DNA from: Gaiella sp.
Lineage (GTDB): Bacteria > Actinomycetota > Thermoleophilia > Gaiellales > Gaiellaceae
Assembly: GCA_027493885.1 (NCBI GenBank)
Contig: JAOSJZ010000001.1
Span: 2,350,622 to 2,414,621 of the forward strand
Length of the DNA: 64,000 bases
Reading direction: 5' to 3'
The notes under the pieces were generated by a model. It searched no databases. It had not been told where the DNA came from and saw only the letters and a list, made by a program, of their open reading frames with translations. Below are positions 7,704 through 16,544 of this stretch, one piece after another (the stretch's first letter is position 1; every line of letters starts with the position of its first letter). The position numbers were made by a program, and so were the translations under genes.

Positions 7704-8200
7704 GGCGTCTCCTCTCGTTCGAGCTCCTCGAGCGCCGCCGCCACGAGCGTCTCGAGCGCGGCGACGACCGCGGGGCTCATCGTTTCGCCCATCCCGAACG
7801 ACGCGCCCTCGACGCCGACCACTACGACGCGACGCGGCGCGCGCCCGAGCGCACGACCGAGCTCGAGCGCGTCGGCGATCCCCATCGCGTGCGTCGAGGC
7901 GAGCCCCAGCTCGCGGGCGAGTGGCCCGCCCCTGGCGTCGACCCGGTGGATCGTCCCCGGGGGCGCAGCGCTGCGCACGGCGTCGACGACGACGAGCGTG
8001 TCGAGCCCGTCCCAGAGGTCGAGCAGGCGCGTCGGCTCGTCGGCGCAGTCGAGCACGGTCGCGCCCGCGGCTCGGAGCCGCCCGGCGACGGCGGGCCCGA
8101 CCGCGTCGTCGCCGCGAAACGGGCTCCCGAGGCAGACGGCCGCGGTCCTCAGAGGCGCTCCACGCTGAAGCGGAGAAAATGCGTCGCGCACGAGATGCAC
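7685..8200 (-). CDS. Hydrogenase maturation protease (HycI/HyaD family)
   Basis: Up to 171 residues from GTG 8198-8200, overlapping hydA by 52 bp. A shorter version may begin near 8153, at a CTG just before [15 protein letters not shown]. The family pattern is clear: [17 protein letters not shown] (first nickel-ligating acidic residue), [13 protein letters not shown] (second), and [13 protein letters not shown] (His). This endopeptidase trims the C-terminal tail of the large subunit after nickel insertion. The adjacent HydA has the required tail (FLRFSVERL after DPCISCATH). The start codon is the uncertain part. Confidence 0.87.
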   Translation of the reverse strand: MHLVRDAFSPLQRGAPLRTAAVCLGSPFRGDDAVGPAVAGRLRAAGATVLDCADEPTRLLDLWDGLDTLVVVDAVRSAAPPGTIHRVDARGGPLARELGLASTHAMGIADALELGRALGRAPRRVVVVGVEGASFGMGETMSPAVVAALETLVAAALEELEREETPCTSGH

Positions 8201-9441
8201 GGGTCGTAGTTGCGGATCGTCTGCTCGCAGCGGTGGGCGAGCTCGGCGTCTCCGAGGTCGAGCGAGCCCTCGACCACCCCGACGAGGTCCTCCTCGATCG
8301 TCTTCTGGTTCTGCGAGGTGGGCGGCACGATCTTCGCGTCGAGGATGGTGCCCTCACCGTCGATCCGGTAGCGGTGCCAGCAGATGCCGCGCGGCGCCTC
8401 GGTGCAACCGTGGCCCGACCCGGCGCGGGGCACGCATGCGACCGCCGGCTCCCTCGGCCGCTCGTACGCCGCGATGATGCGGAGCGCCTCGTCGGCCGCG
8501 TACACGGTCTCGACGGCGCGCACGACGATCGAGCGGAACGGGTTGCGGACGACGGGCCCGAGCCCGGCCTCCTCGGCCGCCTCCTTCGCCGCGTCGGAGA
8601 GCTCGTCGTAGTTGAGCGCGTACCGCGCGAGCGGCCCGACGAGGTAGGCGCCGACGCCGGCGAGCGTCGAGTGCAGCGCGTTCGAGCGCTCGACGTGCGT
8701 CTCCGTGAAGTGCTCCTCGTACTCGTCGACGGAGATGTCGAGGCCGGTGCTCGACACGATGCGGCCGCGCTCGATCGGGTACTCGCCCGGGTGGCGCAGC
8801 GAGACGAAGGCGTAGTCGCGCTCGTAGTCGGGGAAGTCGAACCCGGCCGTCCAGCGGACGAGCTCGCGACCCGCCTCCCGCGCCCACTCGAGCTCGGGGA
8901 CGAGCGCGGAGAGCTCGGCGGCGGTGGGCGCACGGTAGAAGCCGCCGACGCGGAAGTTGACCGGGTGCACCTCGCGGCCGCCGATCACGCGCATCAGCTC
9001 GTTGCCGAGCTTCTTCAGGCGGAGCGCCAGCTCGACCAGGTCGCGGCGGTCCCGCGCGAGCTCGATCGCGCCGTCGTAGCCGAGGAAGTCGGGCGCGTGG
9101 AGCATCGCCACGTGCAGGACGTGGCTCTCGATCCACTCGCCGCAGTAGATCAGCCGGCGGAGCGCCTGCAGCTGTGGCGTCAGCTCGACGCCGCCGACCT
9201 GCTCCATCGCGGCGGCGGAGCTCGCCATGTAGGCGATCGGGCAGATGCCGCAGATCCGCGCGGTGATGTCGGGCGCCTCGGTGAACTGCCGGCCGCGGAG
9301 GAGCGCCTCGAAGAAGCGCGGCGGCTCGAAGATCTTGAACTGCACCTCTTCGAGCTGCCCGCCGCGGACGCGGACGAGCATCGCGCCCTCGCCCTCGACC
9401 CGGGCCAGGTAGTCGGTGCGGATCTCGCGGGTCTCACTCAT
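8149..9441 (-). CDS. hydA: [NiFe]-hydrogenase large subunit, group 3b-like
   Basis: 430 residues, ATG 9439-9441. Holds the Ni-Fe active site that splits or forms H2. Both nickel ligand motifs are intact: [10 protein letters not shown] (about residues 62-71) and [10 protein letters not shown] near the C-terminus. The residues after the final His (FLRFSVERL) are the tail removed by the maturation protease. The short length and the gene set hydB-hydG-hydD-hydA match the bidirectional NADP-linked sulfhydrogenases of group 3b, known from Pyrococcus. It starts 8 bp inside the small-subunit gene. The reaction is H2 with NAD(P) to NAD(P)H, in the cytoplasm. Confidence 0.95.
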   Translation of the reverse strand: MSETREIRTDYLARVEGEGAMLVRVRGGQLEEVQFKIFEPPRFFEALLRGRQFTEAPDITARICGICPIAYMASSAAAMEQVGGVELTPQLQALRRLIYCGEWIESHVLHVAMLHAPDFLGYDGAIELARDRRDLVELALRLKKLGNELMRVIGGREVHPVNFRVGGFYRAPTAAELSALVPELEWAREAGRELVRWTAGFDFPDYERDYAFVSLRHPGEYPIERGRIVSSTGLDISVDEYEEHFTETHVERSNALHSTLAGVGAYLVGPLARYALNYDELSDAAKEAAEEAGLGPVVRNPFRSIVVRAVETVYAADEALRIIAAYERPREPAVACVPRAGSGHGCTEAPRGICWHRYRIDGEGTILDAKIVPPTSQNQKTIEEDLVGVVEGSLDLGDAELAHRCEQTIRNYDPCISCATHFLRFSVERL

Positions 9442-10213
9442 GGTCGTAGCTCGCCTCCCGGAACGCGGGTGCGTTGGCGTTGAAGGTGCGGAGCGCGCGG
9501 AGCATGACGTCGTCGCCGGCGCCGAGCTCGCGCCACTGCCGCGCCAGCGCCGCGACGTTCGGAGACTCCATCGGCCCGAAGCAGCCGTAGCAGCCGCGCG
9601 CGTACGCGGGGCAGATCGCGCCGCACCCCGCCTGCGTGACCGGGCCGAGGCACGGCGTCCCGTGCGCGACCATCACGCACGGCGTCCCGCGCGCCTTGCA
9701 CTCCGTGCAGACGCTGGTCGTGGCGAGCCGCGGCCGGCGGCCGTGGAGCAGCGCGCTCACCGTATCGACGAGCTGGGCCTTCGAGATCGGGCAGCCGCGC
9801 AGCTCGAGGTCGACCGGGACGTGGTCGGCGATCGGCGTCGAGGTCTCGAGCGTGGAGACGTACTCGGGTGAGGCGTAGACGAGCGGGATCCATTCCCCGA
9901 CGTCGACGAAGTTGCGGAGCGCCTGGATGCCGCCGGCGGTGGCGCAGGCGCCGATCGTGACGAGGAGAGCCGACTGCGCGCGCACCTCCTGGATCCGGCC
10001 GACGTCGTGGGCGGTCGTCACCGAGCCCTCGACGAGCGAGACGTCGTAGGGGCCCTCGATTTCGCCGCTCGTCGCCTCGGGGAAGTACGCGATCTCGATC
10101 TCCTCCGCGATCGCGAGCAGCTCGTCCTCGCAGTCGAGCAGCGAGAGCTGGCAGCCGTCGCAGGAGGAGAACTTCCAGACGGCGAGCTTGGGGCAGGTCG
10201 CGACGGCACTCAC
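9434..10213 (-). CDS. hydD: [NiFe]-hydrogenase small subunit, group 3b-like
   Basis: 259 residues from GTG 10211-10213, whose GTGA overlaps the hydG stop. It carries the iron-sulfur clusters that pass electrons from the Ni-Fe site. The proximal cluster ligands are visible: [12 protein letters not shown] near the N-terminus, [10 protein letters not shown], and [10 protein letters not shown]. The C-terminal part has many Cys ([31 protein letters not shown]), giving two more 4Fe-4S clusters as in other group 3 small subunits. There is no Tat signal, which fits a cytoplasmic enzyme. Confidence 0.95.
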   Translation of the reverse strand: MSAVATCPKLAVWKFSSCDGCQLSLLDCEDELLAIAEEIEIAYFPEATSGEIEGPYDVSLVEGSVTTAHDVGRIQEVRAQSALLVTIGACATAGGIQALRNFVDVGEWIPLVYASPEYVSTLETSTPIADHVPVDLELRGCPISKAQLVDTVSALLHGRRPRLATTSVCTECKARGTPCVMVAHGTPCLGPVTQAGCGAICPAYARGCYGCFGPMESPNVAALARQWRELGAGDDVMLRALRTFNANAPAFREASYDHE

Positions 10214-11058
10214 AGCTCGCGCACCTCCAGCAGGCGGGTCATCGCGGCGGCGGGGAAGACGGGGCCGTCCCGGCAGATCAGCGTGGGCCCGAGCTGGCAG
10301 TGGCCGCAGTGCCCGACGGCGCAGCGCATGTTCCGCTCCAGAGAGACCCAGATTCGCTCGAGCGGGAGGTCGCGCTCGAGGAGCGCGCGGACGACGAAGG
10401 TCATCATCACCTCGGGCCCACAGACGAAGGCAGAGGCCTTCGCGGGGTCGACGACGGCGCCGGGGATCAGCGTCGTCACGAGACCCACGCGGCCGTGCCA
10501 GCCGGCCGCCGCGGAGTCGACGGTGACGTCGACCTCGACGTCGAGCCGCGAGCGCCAGCGCTCGAGCTCGGGGACGTAGAGCAGGTCGTCCGGCGTCCGC
10601 GCGCCGACGAGGACGGAGACGGCGCCGTAGTCGTCGCGCCGCGCGAGCGCGTGGCGGATCGCGGGCCGGAGCGGCGCCAGGCCGATCCCGCCCGCGACGA
10701 CGAGGAGGTCGCTGCCCGCGGCCTCCCCGAGCGGCCAAACGCTTCCGAACGGCCCGCGTACGCCGAGGACGGCACCGGGCTCGAGCGCGCAGAGGGCGCG
10801 CGTGACCGCGCCGACCGCGCGGATCGTGTGGGTGAGCGGGCCGCCCTCGTGGTCGCCGCTCGTCGAGATCGGCACCTCGCCGACGCCGAAGGCGTAGAGC
10901 ATGTCGAACTGACCCGCGCGCGGCTGGACGGGCTCGCTCAGGGGGTCGAGCTCGAGCGTCCACGTGTCGGCCGTCTCCTGGACACGGGAGAGGACCCGGT
11001 GCGGCACCGGGGTCATCGCGCCGCGAACGGGCGCCTCAGCGGACGCCGGCGCCGCCAT
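10210..11058 (-). CDS. hydG: Hydrogenase FAD/NAD(P)-binding subunit
   Basis: 282 residues. Ferredoxin-reductase-like diaphorase subunit that exchanges hydrogenase electrons with NAD(P). N-terminal FAD-binding barrel: [20 protein letters not shown] (about 48-67). NAD(P)-binding domain: [17 protein letters not shown] (about 117-133) and [18 protein letters not shown] (about 212-229). A C-terminal 2Fe-2S site follows: [17 protein letters not shown] with a fourth Cys in TLICRDGP. It overlaps the upstream cNMP-binding gene by 23 bp and hydD by 4 bp, so all are translated together. Confidence 0.93.
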   Translation of the reverse strand: MAAPASAEAPVRGAMTPVPHRVLSRVQETADTWTLELDPLSEPVQPRAGQFDMLYAFGVGEVPISTSGDHEGGPLTHTIRAVGAVTRALCALEPGAVLGVRGPFGSVWPLGEAAGSDLLVVAGGIGLAPLRPAIRHALARRDDYGAVSVLVGARTPDDLLYVPELERWRSRLDVEVDVTVDSAAAGWHGRVGLVTTLIPGAVVDPAKASAFVCGPEVMMTFVVRALLERDLPLERIWVSLERNMRCAVGHCGHCQLGPTLICRDGPVFPAAAMTRLLEVREL

Positions 11059-11503
11059 AGACGTCCAGCAGCCGCAGGCGTGCGTGCTGCAGCCGGTCGA
11101 TCGCCACCTGGGCGAACCGCCGCATCAGCTCGAAGCCGAGCACGGGGTCGTCCTCGCACTTGCCGCGCAGGCACGCGCCGTCGAAGGCGATCGCGCGCAC
11201 CGGCGTGTCGGCACGGGCGTCGAAGTGCCAGCGGTACGGCTCGAAGAGCCACGACCAGCCGACGACCTCGTGCGGCTCGATCGTCTCGATCACGAGCCCG
11301 CCCCGCTCGGGCGTGTGCAGCTCGAGCGCCACCCGGCCGCGCCGGACGACGTAGAACGTGTCCGCCTGCTCGCCCTCGCGGAAGAGCAGCTCGTCCTCGG
11401 CGAAGCCGACGTTCTTCGCGCAGCCGGCGATCAGCGTCAGCGCGTCCTGCGGGAGACCGGCGAACACCGGCGCCTCCGCTAGGAGCTCATCGAGCGTGCG
11501 CAT
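11036..11503 (-). CDS. Cyclic-nucleotide-binding-domain protein without DNA-binding domain
   Basis: 155 residues from ATG 11501-11503. A single Crp-like cNMP domain: PVFAGLPQDALTLIAGCAK, FREGEQADTFYVVRRGRVAL (about 42-61), and VVGWSWLFEPYRWHF where the phosphate-binding cassette would be. The protein ends with LMRRFAQVAIDRLQHARLR, the dimerisation helix. No helix-turn-helix follows, whereas Crp/Fnr regulators have about 70 more residues. The cassette lacks the classic GE...R...A pattern, so the ligand is unclear. It overlaps hydB by 17 bp and hydG by 23 bp. That places it inside the structural operon and suggests a regulatory partner of the enzyme rather than a transcription factor. Confidence 0.85.
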   Translation of the reverse strand: MRTLDELLAEAPVFAGLPQDALTLIAGCAKNVGFAEDELLFREGEQADTFYVVRRGRVALELHTPERGGLVIETIEPHEVVGWSWLFEPYRWHFDARADTPVRAIAFDGACLRGKCEDDPVLGFELMRRFAQVAIDRLQHARLRLLDVYGGAGVR

Positions 11504-12632
11504 GGTCCACCTCCCCGTCTCCGGCACGGATCGCGGCCAGCTCCTCGGTGACGTCGATCCCGACGGGGCACCACGTGATGCAGCGCCCGCAGCCGACGCA
11601 CCCCGACGTCCCGAACTGGTCGTGCCACGTGCCGAACTTGTGCGTGAGCCACTGGCGGTAGCGCGCCCGGGGCGAGCGCCGGACGCTGCCGCCGTGGATG
11701 TAGGAGTACTCGGTCGAGAAGCACGAGTCCCAGCTCCGCCAGCGCTCGGCGGAGCCGTCGGCCAGGTCGTTGACGTCCTCGACGGAGGTGCAGAAGCACG
11801 TCGGGCAGACGAGCGTGCAGTTCCCGCACGTGAGGCAGCGCTCGGCGACCTCGGCGAAACGCGGATGCTCGAGGTTGCCGGCGAGCAGGTCGCGGAGGCC
11901 GCCGGCCTCGAGCCGGCGCCCCATCCGTCCCGCCGCCTCGTCGGTGACCGCGAGCGCCGCCTCGAGGTCGGCGTCCGTCGCCGCGCGGACCGGGAGCAGC
12001 CTCGCGATCTCACGACCTGTGTCCGAGCCGACCCGCACGACGAACCGGTGCTCCGTGGAGACGAGCTCCGTGAGGGCGAGATCGAAGCCGGCGTCGGCGC
12101 GCGGGCCCGTCCCCAGCGACGCGCAGAAGCACGTGCCGCCCGGCTCGCCGCAGTCGACCGCCACGACGAAGGCGCCGGTGCGGCGGAGCGCGTAGTCGCG
12201 CTCGACGTAGCGGCCCTCGAGGAAGACGCGATCCTGGATCGCGATCGCGTGCAGGTCGCAGGAGCGGACGCCGAAAAGCGCGAGCGGCCGCCCGGGCGGA
12301 GGCTCCTCTTCGACGCTCTCCGCGCTCGAGGCGCGCCACAGCCGCACGCGTGAGGGCATGAGCTCCTGCTTCCAGGAGTGGGGGCCGACCGCCCAGCCGA
12401 ACACCGCGTCGTCGTCGCGGCGCTCCACCCGGTAGGCCGCCGCCTCGTGGCGCGCGGTCCAGCCGCAGGGCAGCTCGTTCGCGGAGGCGATCTCGCCGAG
12501 CACGATCGCGCCGTCGCGCACGGACGGCCCGACGACGCGGTAGCCCTCGTGGCAGAGCGCCTCGACGAGGGCCGAGAGCCCCTCGGGCTCGATCACGAAG
12601 GTGTCGGCGTCGGGAGTTGGCAGGGCGGTCAC
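11487..12632 (-). CDS. hydB: Hydrogenase iron-sulfur subunit (sulfhydrogenase beta)
   Basis: 381 residues from GTG 12630-12632, supported by CAGGAG 7 nt upstream. First gene of the structural operon. The C-terminal third holds two 4Fe-4S motifs: CLTCGNCTLVCPTCFC (about 265-280) and SGCVGCGRCITWCPVGID (about 343-360). The N-terminal domain (LFGVRSCDLHAIAIQDRVFL, CGEPGGTCFCASLGTGP) matches the HydB/AsrA family of electron-transfer subunits. It links the clusters of HydD to the flavin subunit HydG. Confidence 0.93.
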   Translation of the reverse strand: MTALPTPDADTFVIEPEGLSALVEALCHEGYRVVGPSVRDGAIVLGEIASANELPCGWTARHEAAAYRVERRDDDAVFGWAVGPHSWKQELMPSRVRLWRASSAESVEEEPPPGRPLALFGVRSCDLHAIAIQDRVFLEGRYVERDYALRRTGAFVVAVDCGEPGGTCFCASLGTGPRADAGFDLALTELVSTEHRFVVRVGSDTGREIARLLPVRAATDADLEAALAVTDEAAGRMGRRLEAGGLRDLLAGNLEHPRFAEVAERCLTCGNCTLVCPTCFCTSVEDVNDLADGSAERWRSWDSCFSTEYSYIHGGSVRRSPRARYRQWLTHKFGTWHDQFGTSGCVGCGRCITWCPVGIDVTEELAAIRAGDGEVDHAHAR

Positions 12633-12772
12633 CGTCGGACTCCTGGCCCAGCATCGCCGTCCCGACGCGTGCAGGCATCCGTAGCCGCGGCGAGTCGGAT
12701 TGCGGGATTCCCGCACGACGTGGGCGGCCTCGCCACATTGCGCAGGCATCCGGCGAGCGGCACGCTGGACGC
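12633..12772. promoter_or_regulatory. Divergent promoter region of hyd and hyp operons
   Basis: 140 bp between hydB (leftward) and hypF (rightward). It contains the perfect 15-bp palindrome TGCGGGATTCCCGCA at 12701-12715, near the middle. It also has a direct repeat GCAGGCATCCG at 12671-12681 and 12742-12752, placed almost symmetrically about that palindrome. This is a good candidate for one regulator controlling both operons. No strong -10 is obvious for hypF. hydB has a clear Shine-Dalgarno, so its mRNA has a leader. Confidence 0.55.
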
Positions 12773-14951
12773 ATGACCGGCGCGCTCCCGGAGGTGGTCG
12801 AGCGGCGGCGCATTCGCGTGCGGGGCGTCGTGCAGGGCGTCGGCTTCCGCCCGTTCGTGCACCGGCTCGCGACGCGCGATGGGCTCGGTGGGCGCGTGTG
12901 GAACGACGGCGACGGCGTCGTCGTCGAGGTGGAGGGAGCCGGCGGCTCGCTCGACGCGTTCGTCGCCGCCATCGCGGAGGAGGCGCCGCCTCTCGCCCGA
13001 GTCGCGTCGGTCGTCGCGGAACGTGTCGCCCCGGTCGGCGAGCGGGGATTCGTGGTCGTGGCCAGCCACGGGGGCGGGCGCTCGGCGGCGATCCCACCGG
13101 ACGTCGCGACCTGCGACGACTGCCTCCGCGAGCTGTTCGACCCGGCCGACCGGCGCTACCGCTACCCGTTCGTCAACTGCACGAACTGCGGCCCGCGGCT
13201 GACGATCGTCACCCGGATCCCGTACGACCGGCCGAACACCACCATGGCCGGCTTCCCGCTCTGCCCGGAGTGCCGGCGCGAGTACGAGGACCCGGCCGAC
13301 CGGCGCTTCCACGCCGAGCCGATCGCGTGCCCGGCCTGTGGGCCACACCTGTCGCTGCCGCTCGAGGAGGCGGTCGCCGCGCTCGCGGGCGGGGCGATCG
13401 TCGCGGTGAAGGGGCTCGGCGGCTACCACCTCGCCTGCGACGCGACGAGCGAAGAGGCCGTCACGCGGCTCCGGGAGCGGAAGGGCAGGGAGGAGAAGCC
13501 CCTCGCGGTGATGTGCGCCGACCCGCTCGCGCTCGCGGAGGCGAGTGCCGAGGAGCTCGCGCTGCTGCGCTCGCCTGTCCGCCCGATCGTGCTCGTCCGC
13601 CGCCGCGACGACGCGCCGGCCGCCTCCTCGGTCGCGCCCGGGACGCCCTGGCTCGGCGTGATGCTCCCCTACACGCCGCTCCATCACCTGCTCTGCGCCG
13701 ACGCCGGCCGGCCGCTCGTGATGACGAGCGGCAACCTGACGGACGAGCCGATCGCGTTCGAGGACGACGTGGCGCGGCACCGGCTCGGCGCGATCGCCGA
13801 CCTCTTCCTCGGCCACGACCGTCCGATCCACCGCCGCTGCGAGGACTCTGTCGTGCGCGCCGGCTTTCCGCTGCGGCGCTCCCGAGGCCATGTGCCGTCG
13901 GCCTTGCTGCTGCCGGTGCCGCTCGCCCAGCCGGTCGTTGCCGCCGGCGCCGAGCTGAAGAGCACGTTCTGCGCCGCCCGGGGCGCCGAGGCGTTCCTCT
14001 CCTCGCACCTCGGCGACCTGACCGGCGAGGAGGCGCACGCGGCGTTCCGGCAGGACCTGCGCCTGTGGCTCGACATGCTCGGCGTCGAGCCGGCGGCGGT
14101 CGCCTGTGATCTCCACCCCGACTACCTCTCGACGCGCTGGGCGTGGGAGCAGGGCCTGCCGGTGATCGAGGTGCAGCACCACCACGCACACGCGGCGGCA
14201 TGCCTTGCCGAGCACGGCGAGACCGGCCCCGCGCTCGCGGTCGTGCTCGACGGAACCGGCTTCGGTAGCGACGGGGCGGTCTGGGGCGGCGAGGTGCTCC
14301 GCTGCGACCTCGTCGGGTTCGAGCGCCTCGCGCACCTCGAGCCGATGCCGCTGCCGGGCGGGGGAGGCGGCCGTGCGCGAGCCGTGGCGCCTCGCCGCGG
14401 CGTACCTCGAGCGCGCGGGCCGCCCGGTGCCGTGGGCGCGCTGGGAGCTCGTCCGCCAGAGCCTCGCCGTCAATGCCCCTCTCTCGGCGGGGGCGGGTCG
14501 GCTCTTCGACGCGTGCGCCGCCCTCCTCGGCGTGCGGGAGCGGATCTCGTACGAGGGACAGGCGGCGATCGAGCTCGAGCACCTGGCCGGAGCCGTTCCG
14601 GCTCCGGCCTATCCCTGTGCCGTGGAGCGGGGCGTCATCTGGGGGTCCGAGCTTCTCGCCTCGGCGCACGACGACCTGCGGGCCGGCCGCGACCGGGCCG
14701 AGATCGCCGCGGCCTTCCATGAGGGGGTGGCGGCGGCCTTCGCGGCGGCGTGCGGCGACGCCGCGGACGCGCCCGACACGGTCGTCCTCTCGGGCGGCTG
14801 CCTGCAGAACCTGCGCCTGCTGGGCTCGCTGCGGTCGCGGCTCGAGCGCGCGGGCTTCCGCGTCCTCACCCACGCGGCCGTGCCGCCGAACGACGGCGGG
14901 GTGAGCTACGGCCAGGCGGCGGTGGCGGCGGCGAGGCTCGCATGTGCCTAG
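12773..14951 (+). CDS. hypF: Carbamoyltransferase HypF, with one apparent frameshift
   Basis: About 725 residues from ATG 12773. HypF makes the thiocarbamate on HypE that becomes the CN ligands of the Ni-Fe site. Domains in order: acylphosphatase-like (VRGVVQGVGFRPFVHRLATR, about 15-34), zinc-finger motifs (CDDCLRELF, CTNCGPRLTI, CPECRREYEDP, CPACGPHL), YrdC-like (VAVKGLGGYHLACDA), and the Kae1-like domain with VEVQHHHAHAAACLAEHG. The frame breaks at a run of five G (14360-14364). Four G would give LPGGEAAVREPWRLAAAYLE in frame. The remaining coding, including VVLSGGCLQNLRLLG, is intact to TAG 14949-14951. An extra base from sequencing is likely; otherwise the enzyme would lose its last 190 residues. 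Confidence 0.88.
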
Positions 14952-15220
14952 GCATCCCCGGGCGGATCGCCGAGGTCCCAGATCGGCGGGCCGGCCTCGC
15001 GACCGTGGACATCTCCGGCGTCCGCCGCTCGGTCAGCATCGCGCTCGTCGACGAGCCCGCGGCCCCGGTCGAGCCGGGCGACTGGGTGCTCGTCCACGTC
15101 GGCTTCGCGCTCGCGCGGATCGACGAGGCGGACGCCCGCGAGACGCTCGACCTCCTGCGCCGCGGCGCAGAGCTCTCGCTCGAGCTCGAGCAGCTCCGCG
15201 AGGGGACGGTGGCGCCGTGA
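14942..15220 (+). CDS. hypC: Hydrogenase assembly chaperone HypC
   Basis: 92 residues from ATG 14942, overlapping the hypF stop by 10 bp. HypC carries the Fe(CN)2CO group with HypD to the large subunit. The N-terminal MCLGIPGRIAEV supplies the essential Cys2. WVLVHVGFALARIDEADA is the typical OB-fold C-terminal part. It overlaps the next gene by 4 bp. Confidence 0.95.
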   Translation: MCLGIPGRIAEVPDRRAGLATVDISGVRRSVSIALVDEPAAPVEPGDWVLVHVGFALARIDEADARETLDLLRRGAELSLELEQLREGTVAP

Positions 15221-15420
15221 CCACGTGGGCAGGCTGCGCGACGTGCGCGGACGAGGCGATGGCGGCGCGGGTGCTCGCCGTCGACGGGCTCGAGGCGGAC
15301 GTCGTCGTCGACGGGCGGGTCGAGCGGGTCGCGATCGACCTCGTTCCCGACGCGCGGCCGGGCGAGCTCCTCCTCTGCCACGCGGGGATCGCGCTCGAGC
15401 GCCTCGAGGAGACGGAATGA
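15217..15420 (+). CDS. Second, short HypC/HupF-like chaperone
   Basis: 67 residues from GTG 15217 (GTGA overlap with hypC). It has the HypC fold pattern: an acidic short-strand N-terminal half, and ELLLCHAGIALERLEE matching the VHVGFALARI segment of HypC. Instead of MCLGIPG it begins with CATCADEAMAARVLAVDG. Two-HypC arrangements with such a CxxC-containing partner occur in other hydrogenase operons. The role may be in delivery to a particular large subunit or in binding iron, which is inference. It overlaps hypD by 4 bp. Confidence 0.75.
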   Translation: MTTWAGCATCADEAMAARVLAVDGLEADVVVDGRVERVAIDLVPDARPGELLLCHAGIALERLEETE

Positions 15421-16544
15421 GGTACGTCGACGAGTACCGCGACCCGGAGCTCGCACACGGCCTCACCGCGGAGATCCGGTCGCTCGTTGCACCGGGCGAG
15501 ACGGTGCGCGTGATGGAGGTGTGCGGCGGGCACACGCACGCGATCTACCGGCACGGGCTGGAAGAGCTTCTGCCGCCGGAGGTCGAGCTCGTGCACGGCC
15601 CGGGCTGCCCCGTGTGCGTGATTCCGATGGGCCGGGTCGACGACGCGATCGCGCTGGCCGAGACGGGCGGCCTCACGCTCGCGACGTTCGGCGACATGCT
15701 GCGCGTCCCGGGCGGGCGCGGCTCGCTGCTCGAGGCGAAGGCGCGCGGCGCAGACGTGCGGATGGTCTACTCGCCGCTCGACGCGCTCACCCTCGCCGGC
15801 AAGGAGCCGGGCCGGCACGTCGCGTTCCTCGCGATCGGCTTCGAGACGACCGCTCCCGCGACGGCCGTGACGCTGCTCCGCGCCCGGGCCGAGGCCGTGC
15901 CCAACTTCTCGGTCTTCTGCAACCACGTCCTCATCGAGCCGCCGCTCCGCGCGATCCTCGAGACGCCTGGCCTGCGGGTGGACGCGTTCATCGGGCCCGG
16001 TCACGTCTCGTCGGTGATCGGCACCGACGCGTACCGTTTCATCTGCGAGGAGTACCGCCGGCCGGTCGTCGTCTCGGCGTTCGAGCCGGTCGACCTGCTG
16101 CAGTCGATCGCGATGATCCTGCGCCAGCGCGCGGAGGGACGCTGCGAGGTGGAGAACCAGTACACGCGGGTCGTGCGGCAGGAGGGAAACGAGCGCGCGC
16201 TCGCCGCGATCGCGAAGACGATGGAGCCCCGGGAGGACTTCGAGTGGCGCGGGCTCGGCGCCCTCCCGCGCAGCGGCCTCCGGATCCGCGACGCCTTCGC
16301 GGCGTTCGACGCCGAGCGGCTGTTCGCGCTCCCCGACGCCCGCATCGAGGATCCGAAGGCGTGCCGCTGCGGCGACGTGCTCACCGGGCAGCTCAGGCCG
16401 TGGGAGTGCGGCGTCTTCGGCACCGCGTGCACCCCGGAGCGGCCGCTCGGCACCTGCATGGTCTCGAGCGAGGGCGCGTGCGCGGCGTTCTTCTCCTACG
16501 GCCGCCTGCGTCGCCCGCGCGAGGAGGCGTCCGTCGGTGCGTGA
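15417..16544 (+). CDS. hypD: Hydrogenase maturation protein HypD
   Basis: 375 residues from ATG 15417. HypD is the iron-sulfur scaffold where Fe receives CO and CN with HypC. Conserved motifs: VMEVCGGHTHAIYRHGL (about 29-45), HGPGCPVCVIP (about 60-70), and AIGFETTAPATAVTLL. The 4Fe-4S ligands lie in the C-terminal part (ACRCGDVLTGQLRPWECGVF, GTACTPERPLGTCMVSSEG). Length is normal. It overlaps both neighbours, as expected in a coupled hyp operon. Confidence 0.96.
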   Translation: MRYVDEYRDPELAHGLTAEIRSLVAPGETVRVMEVCGGHTHAIYRHGLEELLPPEVELVHGPGCPVCVIPMGRVDDAIALAETGGLTLATFGDMLRVPGGRGSLLEAKARGADVRMVYSPLDALTLAGKEPGRHVAFLAIGFETTAPATAVTLLRARAEAVPNFSVFCNHVLIEPPLRAILETPGLRVDAFIGPGHVSSVIGTDAYRFICEEYRRPVVVSAFEPVDLLQSIAMILRQRAEGRCEVENQYTRVVRQEGNERALAAIAKTMEPREDFEWRGLGALPRSGLRIRDAFAAFDAERLFALPDARIEDPKACRCGDVLTGQLRPWECGVFGTACTPERPLGTCMVSSEGACAAFFSYGRLRRPREEASVGA

